The position numbers and the translations under genes are program-made. Below the pieces are notes generated by a model. The model was given only the letters and a program-made list of their open reading frames with translations, ran no database searches and was not told the DNA's origin. Below, piece by piece: positions 35,815-46,800 of a stretch of 64,000 bases of DNA. Position 1 is the stretch's first letter, and each line of letters begins with the position of its first letter. This DNA comes from Lacihabitans soyangensis (GTDB lineage: Bacteria > Bacteroidota > Bacteroidia > Cytophagales > Spirosomataceae). Where the stretch lies: contig NZ_RJUF01000021.1 in the NCBI RefSeq assembly GCF_024343775.1, positions 1-64,000 on the forward strand, read 5' to 3'.

Positions 35815-36664
35815 AACATCGGAACTCGGCAACAAACGTAGCTTTCGAAAGAAAGTTTGGAGTACCCTTGACGTTAGATACTCAGAACGGAAGGGTATAA
35901 GTTTTGTGTTCAATATATCGCTTTCGATACTGATTTTTCTGAATACCATTGCTATCATACTTAACACCATACCCGATTTAAGTCAAAATTATCATACGCT
36001 TTTTAGGGATTTTGAGTATTTCTCTGTTGCTGTTTTCTTGATTGAATATTTGCTCCGCCTTTGGTCCTGTGTTGAAAGCCGTGGAAATAGCCACCCTTTC
36101 TATGGTCGGTTGGCTTTTATGTTTTCTTTTTGGGGATTAGTGGATTTGTTGGCCATTGCACCTTTTTTCCTTTCCGCTTTTGCTACAGACTTTGCATTTA
36201 TTCGTATGCTTCGTTTGCTTCGTATTTTACGTCTCTTCCGAATGAGCCGATATTTTCATGCATTCAGAATCATCAAAAATGTTTTATTCAGTAAAAGAGA
36301 AGAACTCATATTGGCTTTTTCGTTTATCTTTTTTTTGATTATTTTCTCTAGTTCGTTAATGTATTATATTGAACATCCTGTTCAGCCCAAGAATTTTTCC
36401 AGTATTCCGGCAGCTCTTTGGTGGGGTGTAAATACCATGACCACTGTAGGTTATGGCGATATTTATCCAATTACTCTAGCTGGCAAAATTTTGGGAGCCT
36501 TTGTGGCCATATCGGGTATTTCGTTATTTGCCCTACCGGCTGGTATCATAGCTTCTGGTTTCAACGAGCACATCAGAGGTTACAAAAGCGAACAAGGAAA
36601 AGTAAAATGTCCTTACTGCCAAGCAGAATATTATTTAGCCGAGAAGGGTAAGCATGTGCATTAA
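35795..36664 (+). CDS. voltage-gated-type potassium channel
   Basis: The 289-residue protein has six membrane helices: S1-S4 with an Arg-rich S4 (RMLRLLRILRLFRMSRYF), then S5, the pore with the K+ selectivity filter TVGYGD (about residues 216-221), and S6. It conducts K+ across the inner membrane. The short cytoplasmic tail ends KCPYCQAEY then KGKHVH, giving a CxxC-X11-HxH arrangement that could bind zinc. Its ATG lies inside the end of the S9 peptidase gene (20-nt overlap), so the two genes may be translationally coupled. Confidence 0.92.
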   Translation: MDSKPTRTSELGNKRSFRKKVWSTLDVRYSERKGISFVFNISLSILIFLNTIAIILNTIPDLSQNYHTLFRDFEYFSVAVFLIEYLLRLWSCVESRGNSHPFYGRLAFMFSFWGLVDLLAIAPFFLSAFATDFAFIRMLRLLRILRLFRMSRYFHAFRIIKNVLFSKREELILAFSFIFFLIIFSSSLMYYIEHPVQPKNFSSIPAALWWGVNTMTTVGYGDIYPITLAGKILGAFVAISGISLFALPAGIIASGFNEHIRGYKSEQGKVKCPYCQAEYYLAEKGKHVH

Positions 36665-36971
36665 GTTGCATATTCTTTAGAATTAACTTTCGGCTTTGCA
36701 ACAATCCATTTTCATACCTGCTCTACACTCTAAACATATTGGCTGCTGTCAAATTCTCTCTATGATTTAAAGCATCCCTTCTGAAACTTTAAATAAACTT
36801 TTGAGTTTCATAATCAAAGAATTCCTGAGTAAATTAATAAAGCATAAGAATACCAATTTTTGACTAAAATTGCCGATTTAATGGTTCAGTTTGTCGAATA
36901 TGGCGGTAATGTGCCAGTGGAGAATTATATTCTTTGAATACTTTGAAGTACCTTTAACAAAACTTTTACCT
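36665..36971. other. intergenic region upstream of the DUF4249 gene
   Basis: No ORF is supported. A short hairpin-like GAAACT...AGTTTC lies around 36782-36808. The TTG at 36891 starts an open frame but is not a likely start for the next gene, since the lipoprotein signal begins at 36972. Confidence 0.45.
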
Positions 36972-38189
36972 ATGATTAAAAAACAAGCAATCCAGTATTG
37001 GCTTACACTAATAATTGGGCTATTCACAACAGTGTCTTGTATAGACCCTTACAAGGTAACTGTGCAAGCCACGCAATCATACCTTATTGTAGAGGGCACT
37101 ATCACAGACTTGGATGAACCACAGACTATTTCTATTTTTGAAACCAGCGAAACAGCTAATTTTAAAAGTTCGCAATTTACCTCTACTATTTCTCCAAAAT
37201 CAAGCGATATAATTCCTGTTTCAAAGGCCAAGGTTTTGGTAATTGAAAACGGTCAAAAAACCTACGAACTCTTTGAAAGCCAAGCAGGATACTATTCCAC
37301 ACCACTAAATTTTGTAGGAACTATTGGTTCTTCATATAAGCTAATTATAGAAAAGAGCACTGGCGAAAGATATGAGTCAACTGAAGAAAAAATGTTTTCG
37401 GTACCTGAAATCGGCACACTTTACGATAAGTTTAATCAAAAAGGCATAAAAGACAACAACTCAAGTACGGGAAACATCGCCACCAACGATATTTACATAG
37501 ATTATATCGATCCTGCTACGGAAAGAAATTTTTACCGATGGAAATGGACCTCATATGAGCTTCAAAATATATGTGCTTCGTGCAAACAGGGGTATTATGA
37601 AAGAACAGGCAACACCGCCACCTCCGATGGAAAATGTATACAAGACATCAGACTTCCCGGATTTAATTATTACGATTATTTCTGCGAGGCATTATGTTGG
37701 GACATTTTTCAAGGAAAGGAGATAGACATATTTTCGGATGTTTACACAGATGGACAAACCCAATATGATAAAGTAGTGGCACAAATACCTGTTTATCAGT
37801 CAAATCCCTGCTTGGTTGTGGTACAACAAATGTCTTTGAGTGCAAATGCTTTCAGGTATCTGAAACTCATAGAAGACCAGTCAGAAAATACTGGAACATT
37901 GGCTGATACACCACCTGCACCTATAAAAGGCAACGTAACAAATACCAAAAATAACAATGAGATAGTGTTGGGATACTTTTCTGCCTCTGCCGTGAGTGAG
38001 GTCAGGTACATGATGAACCGCCAGAACACTGTTGGAGCAGTGAAAGATGGCTTATTTAAATACCAAACTCGGAGAGACCCCACTCCCGAGTCGGAGTCAG
38101 ACGAAAGACCGAATATTCCTTTCGCAGTATGCAAACCAAGTGTTAGTCGGACTGCAATAGCACCCAAAAACTGGCAGTTTGGAAGATAA
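36972..38189 (+). CDS. DUF4249-domain lipoprotein
   Basis: The 405-residue protein has a lipoprotein signal (GLFTTVSC) followed by IDPYKV, the usual start of DUF4249 proteins, and a beta-rich body with a Cys-rich segment (NICASCKQGYYERTG and EALCWDIFQG). In Bacteroidota DUF4249 genes are typically paired with a carboxypeptidase-regulatory-domain TonB receptor, exactly as here, where the receptor starts 12 bp after the stop. The role is thought to be as an outer-membrane partner of the receptor, but it is not biochemically known. I chose ATG 36972 over the TTG at 36891. Confidence 0.88.
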   Translation: MIKKQAIQYWLTLIIGLFTTVSCIDPYKVTVQATQSYLIVEGTITDLDEPQTISIFETSETANFKSSQFTSTISPKSSDIIPVSKAKVLVIENGQKTYELFESQAGYYSTPLNFVGTIGSSYKLIIEKSTGERYESTEEKMFSVPEIGTLYDKFNQKGIKDNNSSTGNIATNDIYIDYIDPATERNFYRWKWTSYELQNICASCKQGYYERTGNTATSDGKCIQDIRLPGFNYYDYFCEALCWDIFQGKEIDIFSDVYTDGQTQYDKVVAQIPVYQSNPCLVVVQQMSLSANAFRYLKLIEDQSENTGTLADTPPAPIKGNVTNTKNNNEIVLGYFSASAVSEVRYMMNRQNTVGAVKDGLFKYQTRRDPTPESESDERPNIPFAVCKPSVSRTAIAPKNWQFGR

Positions 38190-38201
38190 CAATTTTAGAA
38201 A

Positions 38202-40598
38202 ATGAGAATGAAACATATATACTTTATAAGCTTTCTATTAATCTCTGTTCAGCTTTTTGGACAGTCCTTGACCTTAAAGGTAACCGTACTTGACTCACTG
38301 ACCAATGAGCCTTTGAAGGGAGCGTCAGTAGTGGTAGATTTAAGGAAAAACCAATGGCAAACTAAAACCGATGAGAAGGGAAAATTTAGCCTAAATATGA
38401 CCAAAGGCGAACACGCCATTTCAATAAAATATGTAGGTTATGTACCTCACTGGATATTCACCAATGCACAAACAGAAAACAAAGACTACATAATAAAAAT
38501 GCGTTTGGTAGAGAATGAACTGGAGCAAGTGGTTATTTCAACGGCCAAATCAGACCAAAACGTAAAGAAAACGCTACTGGGGGTTAACCAAATTAATATC
38601 AAGACCTTACAGAAAATACCAGCCGCTTTTGGAGAAGTTGACTTTTTGAGAGGTCTTCAAATGCTACCAGGTGTTTCAAGTGTAGGTGAAGCTTCAAACG
38701 GGGTGAACATCAGAGGTGGAACGACGGATCAAAACCTAATTTTGGTTGATGATACCCCTATATTTAATCCAACCCACATGTTTGGGCTTTTTTCAGTTAT
38801 TCCACCCGATGCTCTGAGCAACTTAGATTTGTACAAAGGCAATGTACCCGCAAGATACGGCGGAAGAGCTGCGTCGGTGCTAGATTTAACCCTGAAAAAC
38901 CCCAATCTATCCAAACTCAAAATCAACGGTGGACTGAGCCTTATTTCATCCAAACTTATGGTAGAAGTGCCTATTATTCCTGACAAGCTGGGCATCTATT
39001 TTTCGGGAAGAGGAGCGTTTACTGATTTTCTATTGCCAAAAATAAGCCAAGAATTGGAAGAGGTGAAATCTAAATTCTATGAAGGCGTAGTGAAGGCCTT
39101 TTGGAGAATAAATTCTAAAAATACTTTTACCGCCATGACGTATGGCAGTAACGACTTCTTTCAAACAAACTTGCTTTCGAGCTTACCAAATGTGGTCGGG
39201 AATACGACGTTTTTCGAACACAAAACACTGAATGGTAACGCAAAATGGGTGTATTTGATCAACTCCAAACTTGACTTAACAACGAGTTATACACGAGCAA
39301 ATTATGACCCCACCATTGGTACTATAGAAACTGTTACGGGTTACAAAATAAGATTAAACTCTGGTATCTCTCAAAACATTTACAAGTCTAGTCTCAACTT
39401 CCAAAATGGAAACAATAAAATGGAAATGGGGTTAAATTTCACTCAAAACGAAATAAGACCAGGAAGTTTAGAGCCAGGGAAGGCATTTAGTGTTAACAGG
39501 ATAGTAACCCCTACAGAGTATTCCAATGAATACGGTATTTTTATGGATGATGAGTATGAATTCTCGAAAAAACTGGCAGGTACTTTCGGTCTTCGCTATT
39601 CTTTCTTTACAGCACTCGGAGCCGCTGTGGTTAGATCTTACGATGCTTTGCAGCCGAGAGATGAATTCTCCGTGATTTCGTCAAAAACATACGAAAAAGG
39701 AGACATAACCAAAACTTATGGTGGACTAGAGCCTCGCGTGGGTTTAAGGTATTTGTTAAGTGATGATATATCGTTGAAATTAGGCTATAACTTGATGAGG
39801 CAATACCTTCAAATAGTCTCCAATACCACCACGCCCATACCCACCTCAAGATGGAAAACCTCAGACCAAAACGTAGCTCCGCAAGTCAGTCACCTACTCA
39901 CTTTAGGGCTTTACAGGTCCATTGATAAAAACATTTATGATTTTAGCGTAGAGGGCTATTATAGAGCCTCCAAAAACATCATAGATTACAAACCAGGAGC
40001 AGACTTCCTCTTGCAACAATTTCCAGAAACGCAATTGGTACAGGGTACTAGCAATTCTTACGGTTTGGAGTTTATGTTTTCAAAGAAAAAAGGAAACCTG
40101 ACCGGCTGGACGAACTACACCTATGCACGAACTTTCAACCAAGTTTATGCTTCAACAAATGTGTTGGAATTGGTAAACAATGGTAATCCTTACAGAGCCA
40201 ATTATGATCGCCCACATAGCTTCAACACCTCTATTGACATTGCGGTAGACAAGCATAACTCCTTCTCTTTCAACTTTGTACTGAGTTCAGGAAGACCCTA
40301 TTCTAAGCCAGTGGGTTTTGTGAGTTTCCAGAACAGCTACTATCCATTTTATGATGAGCGAAACAATGAGCGTATTCCTACTTACCACCGTTTAGATTTA
40401 TCGTGGAACATTTCAAATCCAACCATGAAAGATAGACGCTATGTAGGCAACTGGGCGTTTTCGGTATACAATCTTTACGGCCATCGCAATGCTTATTCTG
40501 TGTTCTTTAAATCCGAAAATAACAGTATTAAAGGCTACACTTTACAAATATTTGGAGCACCGATTGTTTCTTTGGCTTACAATTTCAAGTTTGAATAA
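38202..40598 (+). CDS. TonB-dependent receptor (CarboxypepD-reg-like type), DUF4249 partner
   Basis: The 798-residue receptor has a signal peptide ending LFGQS, a CarboxypepD-reg-like N-terminal domain (LKVTVLDSLTNEPLKGASVV), a TonB-plug domain (IRGGTTDQNLILVDDTPIFN), and a 22-strand-type barrel ending in FKFE. Such shorter receptors differ from SusC and often go with DUF4249, not SusD. The substrate is unknown. Its last 22 nt overlap the end of the convergent VCBS gene. Confidence 0.93.
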   Translation: MRMKHIYFISFLLISVQLFGQSLTLKVTVLDSLTNEPLKGASVVVDLRKNQWQTKTDEKGKFSLNMTKGEHAISIKYVGYVPHWIFTNAQTENKDYIIKMRLVENELEQVVISTAKSDQNVKKTLLGVNQINIKTLQKIPAAFGEVDFLRGLQMLPGVSSVGEASNGVNIRGGTTDQNLILVDDTPIFNPTHMFGLFSVIPPDALSNLDLYKGNVPARYGGRAASVLDLTLKNPNLSKLKINGGLSLISSKLMVEVPIIPDKLGIYFSGRGAFTDFLLPKISQELEEVKSKFYEGVVKAFWRINSKNTFTAMTYGSNDFFQTNLLSSLPNVVGNTTFFEHKTLNGNAKWVYLINSKLDLTTSYTRANYDPTIGTIETVTGYKIRLNSGISQNIYKSSLNFQNGNNKMEMGLNFTQNEIRPGSLEPGKAFSVNRIVTPTEYSNEYGIFMDDEYEFSKKLAGTFGLRYSFFTALGAAVVRSYDALQPRDEFSVISSKTYEKGDITKTYGGLEPRVGLRYLLSDDISLKLGYNLMRQYLQIVSNTTTPIPTSRWKTSDQNVAPQVSHLLTLGLYRSIDKNIYDFSVEGYYRASKNIIDYKPGADFLLQQFPETQLVQGTSNSYGLEFMFSKKKGNLTGWTNYTYARTFNQVYASTNVLELVNNGNPYRANYDRPHSFNTSIDIAVDKHNSFSFNFVLSSGRPYSKPVGFVSFQNSYYPFYDERNNERIPTYHRLDLSWNISNPTMKDRRYVGNWAFSVYNLYGHRNAYSVFFKSENNSIKGYTLQIFGAPIVSLAYNFKFE

Positions 40599-43500
40599 TG
40601 ATTTAGAACCATCATTTTGTCATTGTTTTTAATGACCAAATAATGCGTTTTACCACCAATATTTATAGTTCTAATCCTTCTAACTTGCCCTTTTATGGGT
40701 AAATTACTGATAGGGGTTTTAATTGTTTGTTCTTTTTTCAGTGAAAAAATATTGCCCTGGTCAGCATCGTAAAGTCCCATTTGGATATTGCATTCGTAAA
40801 AATTTCCCATCATCAAAAACTGCCCTTTTTTGAACTCTGAAATGTTCTGGGCAGCAAAATAAGGTGTAAACTGAGCATTTCCGCCCAATGGCTTTAGGTC
40901 AAAAGTGCCGTCACCTTTGTTTATAAGAACGGAATTTTCGAAATAATTGGCCTCAAATATCTCAGCATCTCCTATTTTAGCTTTTCCGAACACATCTTCT
41001 AAACTCGCTTTTGCAAAATCTCTAGAATATATAAATTGCTTTTTAACATAAGGCATCTGTTTCTCAATCTCTCTCTTATCAGCAAAAATGGTCTCCTTTC
41101 CCATCATATAAATGGTGATAATTTGATCCAACCTACCGTTGTCATCGATGTCTTTTACATACATTCTGACAGGCTCTTTTTCGGTGGCATGCAGTCGACT
41201 ATTTTTTCCAAGATTTCCACAAATAAAATCCATTTTCCCATCTTGATTTACATCCATGGGATACACAAAATTCCACCATCCTTTCTTGTCCGTCAAGTCT
41301 TTAGCCTCATACTTTTTACCGGATTTTTTAAAAGACTTTATACCGCCCCAATCATAAGCCACCACCAACTCATCTACCTTATCCTTGTCATAATCAACCC
41401 AAACGGCATGCTTAACCATACCTGCCTTCTTCAACTCGGGAGCTATCTCGTCAGTTTTATCAGTGAATTTCCCAGAACCATCATTTATCAAAAAGTACGA
41501 ACTCGGAATCTCGCCATAAGCCCAAGAAACGCCTCTCGCACCTAAAAACAAATCTGGCTTTTTGTCGCCGTTTATATCTTTTACCAACACAACCGAAGCC
41601 GTCATTAATATGCCCGAAAATGCATTCATTTTCTTTGTAAAAACGCCTTTCCCATCATTTAAATACACTCTTGGGGCCAAATACTCCGACTTACCGTAAT
41701 ATTCGTTCCCTCCAGAGGCTACCACCAAATCCATTTTCCCATCCGCATTGAAATCTGCAAACTGTGCATCTACATCTTCGAAAACACTGTCTGCTTCAAT
41801 ACTTTTTTGAGGGGTTTTTACAAATTTTCCGTTCGAATTCTGAACATATACCTGAGACTTCATTCTTTTCGAACTTCCCAAAAACAAATCATCCAAGCCA
41901 TCACCGTTTACATCACCCACCGCTATCGCTGGCCCTTCTGTAGACATCATATTGGGAATCAGTGCCTCCCTGTCAAACTCATTGTACTGATTTTCTTCGT
42001 GTATGATATCCAAACCAACGCTGGCTGCGATATCCACAAATTCAGGTTTTAATTGGTGAAAAACTGAGTAGTCAAACTTAGGTAATCCAGCTTTATAATT
42101 TGCTGAAAATGTAGTATAGGTATTAATGTTTCGGTGCTTTTCAAAAGTATTATCAGGCCAAATAATGAGCAAAGAATCGATTTTATCAACTTTTCCTAAA
42201 CCAAAATTCAAGGGGATTTCCATGGAAGACTGAAAACCACGAACTGGTATTTTTTCTTGATAATATTCGTTTGCTCCGGCGTATAAAATGCACTTCGTTC
42301 CAACGGCATTTTTATTTTTTTCGCTTCCTGTGAGCCTTACATTCAGATATTTGTTCTCTGGTTTAAGCGTATTACTCTGATTTTCATATAAAAAAGCAGG
42401 CTGATTGATATTGTTGGTTATCAAATCTAGATCGCCATCGCCATCCAAATCTGCATAAACACATCCATTCGAAAAAGAGCCCTCATTCCCATTGACATTT
42501 TCGGCTATATCATTGAAAGATAAGTCTGTTCCGTTAGAATAAAACTTGTTTGGAATCTTGATTTCAGGCAAAAGATCAACCAAAGATTCGTCTGATTCAT
42601 CAAAACGCTTCTCTGATATCTTCTGTTGGATTTCATCACTCGATACAAAATTGATGTAGTCCAAATCATTCATCCGTTTGTTTATACCATTCGAAATGAA
42701 AATGTCTTTTTTACCGTCGTTTTCAAAATCAAAAAGTAGCGTTGACCAAGACCAGTCAGTGGCATGAACGCCCGAATACATCCCTATTTCAGAAAAATAA
42801 CCATTTCGGTTGTTGAGCTGGAGATTGTTTCTCGCAAATTGTATATTGTATCCTTGAGAAAGTTTGAATTTAAAGTTATAAAAAGCGTCCTCACCTTCTG
42901 ATCTCTTCAAAATTTCAGGGTCATAAGGAAGCATGTCTAAAGTGAAGATTTCAGGAAAAATATCATTGTTCAAGTCTGCCATATCCACGCCCATCGAGAA
43001 TCTACTGGTATGGTCAATTTTGTCCAACATTTCATCTACATACTTCCCATTTTTTTGGTTGATATACAAATAATCGTTTTCATGAAAGTCATTAGCCACA
43101 TACAAATCAGGAAAGCCATCGAGATTTACGTCTGATACTCCAAGACCTAATCCATAGCCGATAGCAGACGAATGGATACCCACTTCTTTGGTTTTTTCTG
43201 TATATTTTCCATCTATATTTTCAAAAAATCTGTCTCCTGCCAAGGGGTGGAAGGTATTCAAAAAGACTTGTCTTTGGCCATAGGTACCATTCTGATGTAC
43301 CGAATGATTGAGTTGAAACATGTCCAAATCACCGTCGGTGTCGTAATCAAAAAAGGCTGCTTGTGTTCCAAATCCCACTAAGTCGAGGCCATATTCTTTA
43401 GATGACTCTTGGTATTTCGGCACACCATTTTTATCAATGTTTTGACAAACAAAAAGTAAATTGTGGCCTTTCAGCACTTCAAAATTGCCTACTCTGCTCA

Positions 43501-43879
43501 CATAAATATCCAATAAGCCATCTTGATTAATATCGACAATCGAAACTCCAGTAGACCATCCTTTTTCGGCCTTGAAATTTGATTTCTCTGTGATATCCTC
43601 AAATTTTAAAGAGCCCTTATTTAAAAAAATCTTATTTTGATTCTGGTTAGAGGTAAAAACCAAGTCTGGCTTACCATCGTTGTTCAGATCACCAGCCCCA
43701 ACTCCGCCACCATTATAAAAGTACATATAGTTAAATATGTTCAGGTCAGCCGTAGGTTTGAGATTATTGGAGAAATTAAGTCCCGATTCGTCTGCCGAAA
43801 TAACTTTAAAAAGGGTTTCTTTTGGCTTGGAACAAGACATTGCAAAAACACCCAATAGTATAAAAGATATTATTCTCAT
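40577..43879 (-). CDS. giant VCBS/FG-GAP repeat lipoprotein with ASPIC/UnbV domain (1)
   Basis: The 1100-residue lipoprotein has the signal LLGVFAMSC and many FG-GAP/VCBS blades with calcium-loop motifs such as DLNNDGKPDLVF and DINQDGLLDIYV, forming one or more beta-propellers. A central ASPIC/UnbV domain (about residues 510-590) ends in FGLGKVDKIDSLLIIWPDN. Such proteins sit outside the cell and are often encoded next to SusCD pairs; their activity is not known. Its start overlaps the stop of its paralogue by 4 nt (ATGA), so translation is coupled. The 3' end overlaps the convergent TonB receptor by 22 nt. Confidence 0.9.
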   Translation of the reverse strand: MRIISFILLGVFAMSCSKPKETLFKVISADESGLNFSNNLKPTADLNIFNYMYFYNGGGVGAGDLNNDGKPDLVFTSNQNQNKIFLNKGSLKFEDITEKSNFKAEKGWSTGVSIVDINQDGLLDIYVSRVGNFEVLKGHNLLFVCQNIDKNGVPKYQESSKEYGLDLVGFGTQAAFFDYDTDGDLDMFQLNHSVHQNGTYGQRQVFLNTFHPLAGDRFFENIDGKYTEKTKEVGIHSSAIGYGLGLGVSDVNLDGFPDLYVANDFHENDYLYINQKNGKYVDEMLDKIDHTSRFSMGVDMADLNNDIFPEIFTLDMLPYDPEILKRSEGEDAFYNFKFKLSQGYNIQFARNNLQLNNRNGYFSEIGMYSGVHATDWSWSTLLFDFENDGKKDIFISNGINKRMNDLDYINFVSSDEIQQKISEKRFDESDESLVDLLPEIKIPNKFYSNGTDLSFNDIAENVNGNEGSFSNGCVYADLDGDGDLDLITNNINQPAFLYENQSNTLKPENKYLNVRLTGSEKNKNAVGTKCILYAGANEYYQEKIPVRGFQSSMEIPLNFGLGKVDKIDSLLIIWPDNTFEKHRNINTYTTFSANYKAGLPKFDYSVFHQLKPEFVDIAASVGLDIIHEENQYNEFDREALIPNMMSTEGPAIAVGDVNGDGLDDLFLGSSKRMKSQVYVQNSNGKFVKTPQKSIEADSVFEDVDAQFADFNADGKMDLVVASGGNEYYGKSEYLAPRVYLNDGKGVFTKKMNAFSGILMTASVVLVKDINGDKKPDLFLGARGVSWAYGEIPSSYFLINDGSGKFTDKTDEIAPELKKAGMVKHAVWVDYDKDKVDELVVAYDWGGIKSFKKSGKKYEAKDLTDKKGWWNFVYPMDVNQDGKMDFICGNLGKNSRLHATEKEPVRMYVKDIDDNGRLDQIITIYMMGKETIFADKREIEKQMPYVKKQFIYSRDFAKASLEDVFGKAKIGDAEIFEANYFENSVLINKGDGTFDLKPLGGNAQFTPYFAAQNISEFKKGQFLMMGNFYECNIQMGLYDADQGNIFSLKKEQTIKTPISNLPIKGQVRRIRTINIGGKTHYLVIKNNDKMMVLNHYSNLKL

Positions 43880-46800
43880 TTTTTAGATTGGGTTATTTCA
43901 AAAAACTGTGGCTTCTTATTGTTTGCAAACGAAATTATGTATTGTTTTTTACCAAAATTCATAAATTTCATATCTCTTACTTCGCCCTCAGTTACAAAGC
44001 CCGTATCTTTATTTCTTTTACTAATGAATCCGCCCTTTTTGTCATTTAAAAGCACTACTCCTCGGCAAGCATCTAGTCGGGTGAACTGAGGAATAAATCC
44101 GATAAAATTTCCAGCCAAAACTATGTCTTTGAAGCCATCTTGATTAACATCTATCGTTTCTATGGCATTTATGCAGCTTATTTGAGCACTTGTTGGTAGT
44201 TCTTTTACAGTAAAATTTCCTTTGCCATCATTTATAGCATAAACCGACTTTAAGGTATTTACTTCGGTTTTTTGAGATTTATTCAGAAGTTTTTTGTCAA
44301 ACAAATCTTCCACTGAGCGTTTTGCATATTCCTCATGTTTGAGATTTTGAGCTTTGAGTTTTGGAAACTGCTCCATCATTTCTCTTTTCAAAAAAACCGG
44401 AACATCTTTTCCTTCAAATGTTTTAGTGAAAATTTTATCCAGGAGCTGATTGTCATCAAAATCACCAACCCAAAGTTTTAATGGCTCTTTTTCGGATGTT
44501 TTCAAAGCAAAATTTTCACCAATATTTCCTAAAATAAGATCCTTATCTCCGTCATTATCAACATCTTCTGATTTCAATGATCCCCAAAAACCTTTGTAGT
44601 TTTCTAGTCCAGTTTTCATCTCTGCAAACGCCCCATTTTTGACTTTGTATATTTTCGGGTTCATCCAATCTCCAACCAAAATGAGTTCCTTTATCTTGTC
44701 TCCATCCACATCTTCCCAAATGGCCTCCCTCACCATCCCTGCATATTCAAGGTTTTTTGCAACTGTCTTTGTAACATTTTTGAAAATCCCTTTCCCATCA
44801 TTCTGCAAAATCTGCTGTGGAGGAGTCAATCCATATTTTTTGGGTTGCGACCTATTCCCAACAAAAAGATCCAAATCGCCGTCATTGTCATAATCATGAG
44901 CCTCCACACATGAAGTATTCATTCCATTGAAAGGAATTGCTTTGTTGTTAAAAGTGAAGTTTCCCTTTCCATCGTTCAGATACAACCTGTTTATATACAA
45001 TCTCTCCTCTGGGTTTGACTCATTACCACCAGTTCCTACAAACAAATCTTGATCACCATCTCCATCTGCATCAAAAAACTCAACTGCGGTATCTTCAAAA
45101 AATGCTGCATTATCAAATTCCTTATTTGGTTTCTGAGTCAATTTCCCATTCTGCTGGATATATAGTGATCCAGCTTGGTTTTTAGCTCCACCAACAAACA
45201 AATCTATAAATCCATCACCGTTTACATCTGCTGTGGCTGCATTTGGCCCTTCTTTCGAAAGCATCATCGGAATGTTTTTCTCTTCATAAAAGTCCTCATA
45301 TTCGTTTTCAACATGAGGTCTGATAACCATGGAATTATCCAACAAAAATGAAGCTTGCACAGGATTTTCCCGTTCAATTTGTTCGTACCCTGTACCTTCC
45401 TTTATATTCCATTTTTGTAAAGTGTTGATTTTCGGACTCTTATACACCGAACGTGTTTTATTTGGCCAATAAATCATAACAGAATCTATGCTTTTAGCTT
45501 GCCCCAAACCTATGGTTTGTACATATTCAGTACTTGACTGAAAGCCTTTTGATGGATTTATTTGTTTTACTAAAATCTCATTGTTGGCGTAAACAAATAT
45601 CTTAGCTCCAATAGCAAAAGTGTTCTTTTCCGAACCTTCCAGCTTGACCTTAATATAATTGTTTTTCGGCGTTTTCTTCTCTGAATTGTTTCTGTAAACA
45701 AAACACGGCTGATTCACGTTATTGACCAATAAATCCAAATCACCGTCGTTGTCTAAATCAGCGTATGCTGCTCCATTCGAGAAAGAAGGTTCTGTAAAAC
45801 CAAAATCCTCTGCCCTTTCTGTAAACTTCAGGTTGCCATCATTATGAAAGAAATTGTTGACGATAGGCCTTGACGGCATGTGTTTAATGATGTTATCAAA
45901 CTTCTCCTTTTCACCAGACAGCACCATCTTTTGGTTTACTTCATTGGCGAAAAAATCGATAAAATCCTGATCAATTACATCATGATATATACCATTACTT
46001 ACATAAATATCAGTTTTTGAATCATTATCAGCATCAAACAGTAATGCTCCCCAGCTCCAATCACTGGCAGCAACGTTGCTGTAATTGGCTATTTCACTAA
46101 ATGTACCGTCAGCATTGTTGAGCTGAAGACTATTTTGCATATATTGGTTATAAAAACCCTTGTCATGCTTGAGTTTGTACACATAGTTGTTGTCAAAAGA
46201 AGTTGTAGTTTTGAGTCTGACTTCGTCTCTTGGAAGCATATCTGTAACATAAATCTCCTGATTGCCGTCGTTGTTTATATCGCCCATATCGGCACCCATC
46301 GACGCCAAACTTGTGTGCCCAATTCGAGATTCTAACTCTTCAGTAAACTTTCCATTCTTCTGGTTGATATAGAGGTAGTCCTTTTCAAAGAAGTCATTCG
46401 AAATGTAGATGTCAGGATAGTTGTCATTGTTTACATCACCCACCGTTACACCTAGTCCAAAGCCAATCAAACTTCCATAAATTCCGGCTTCTTTGGAGAC
46501 GTCCAAGAACTTCCCGTTCTCATTTTTCAAAAGTTTGTCACCACCGCCTTTTAAAAAGTCTTTAACTGGCCAATCCTCCGCTCTTAAATCTCTATTATTG
46601 TCGTAATTAAGCGTGTTTACCGGAATAAAACTGTTGTTAAGAATATAGCAATCCAAGTCCCCATCAAGGTCATAGTCCAAGAAAGCTGCGTGAGTAGTAT
46701 AACCTTTGTCGTCAAGACCATATTCAGCAGCCTTTTCAGTAAAAGTCAGGTCATGGTTGTTGATAAAAAGGGCATTTCCATGTTTCTTTTTCCATTTATC

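Noticed and set aside
36891-36971. TTG start for the DUF4249 gene
   Set aside because: The lipoprotein signal starts at ATG 36972, which is the expected layout.
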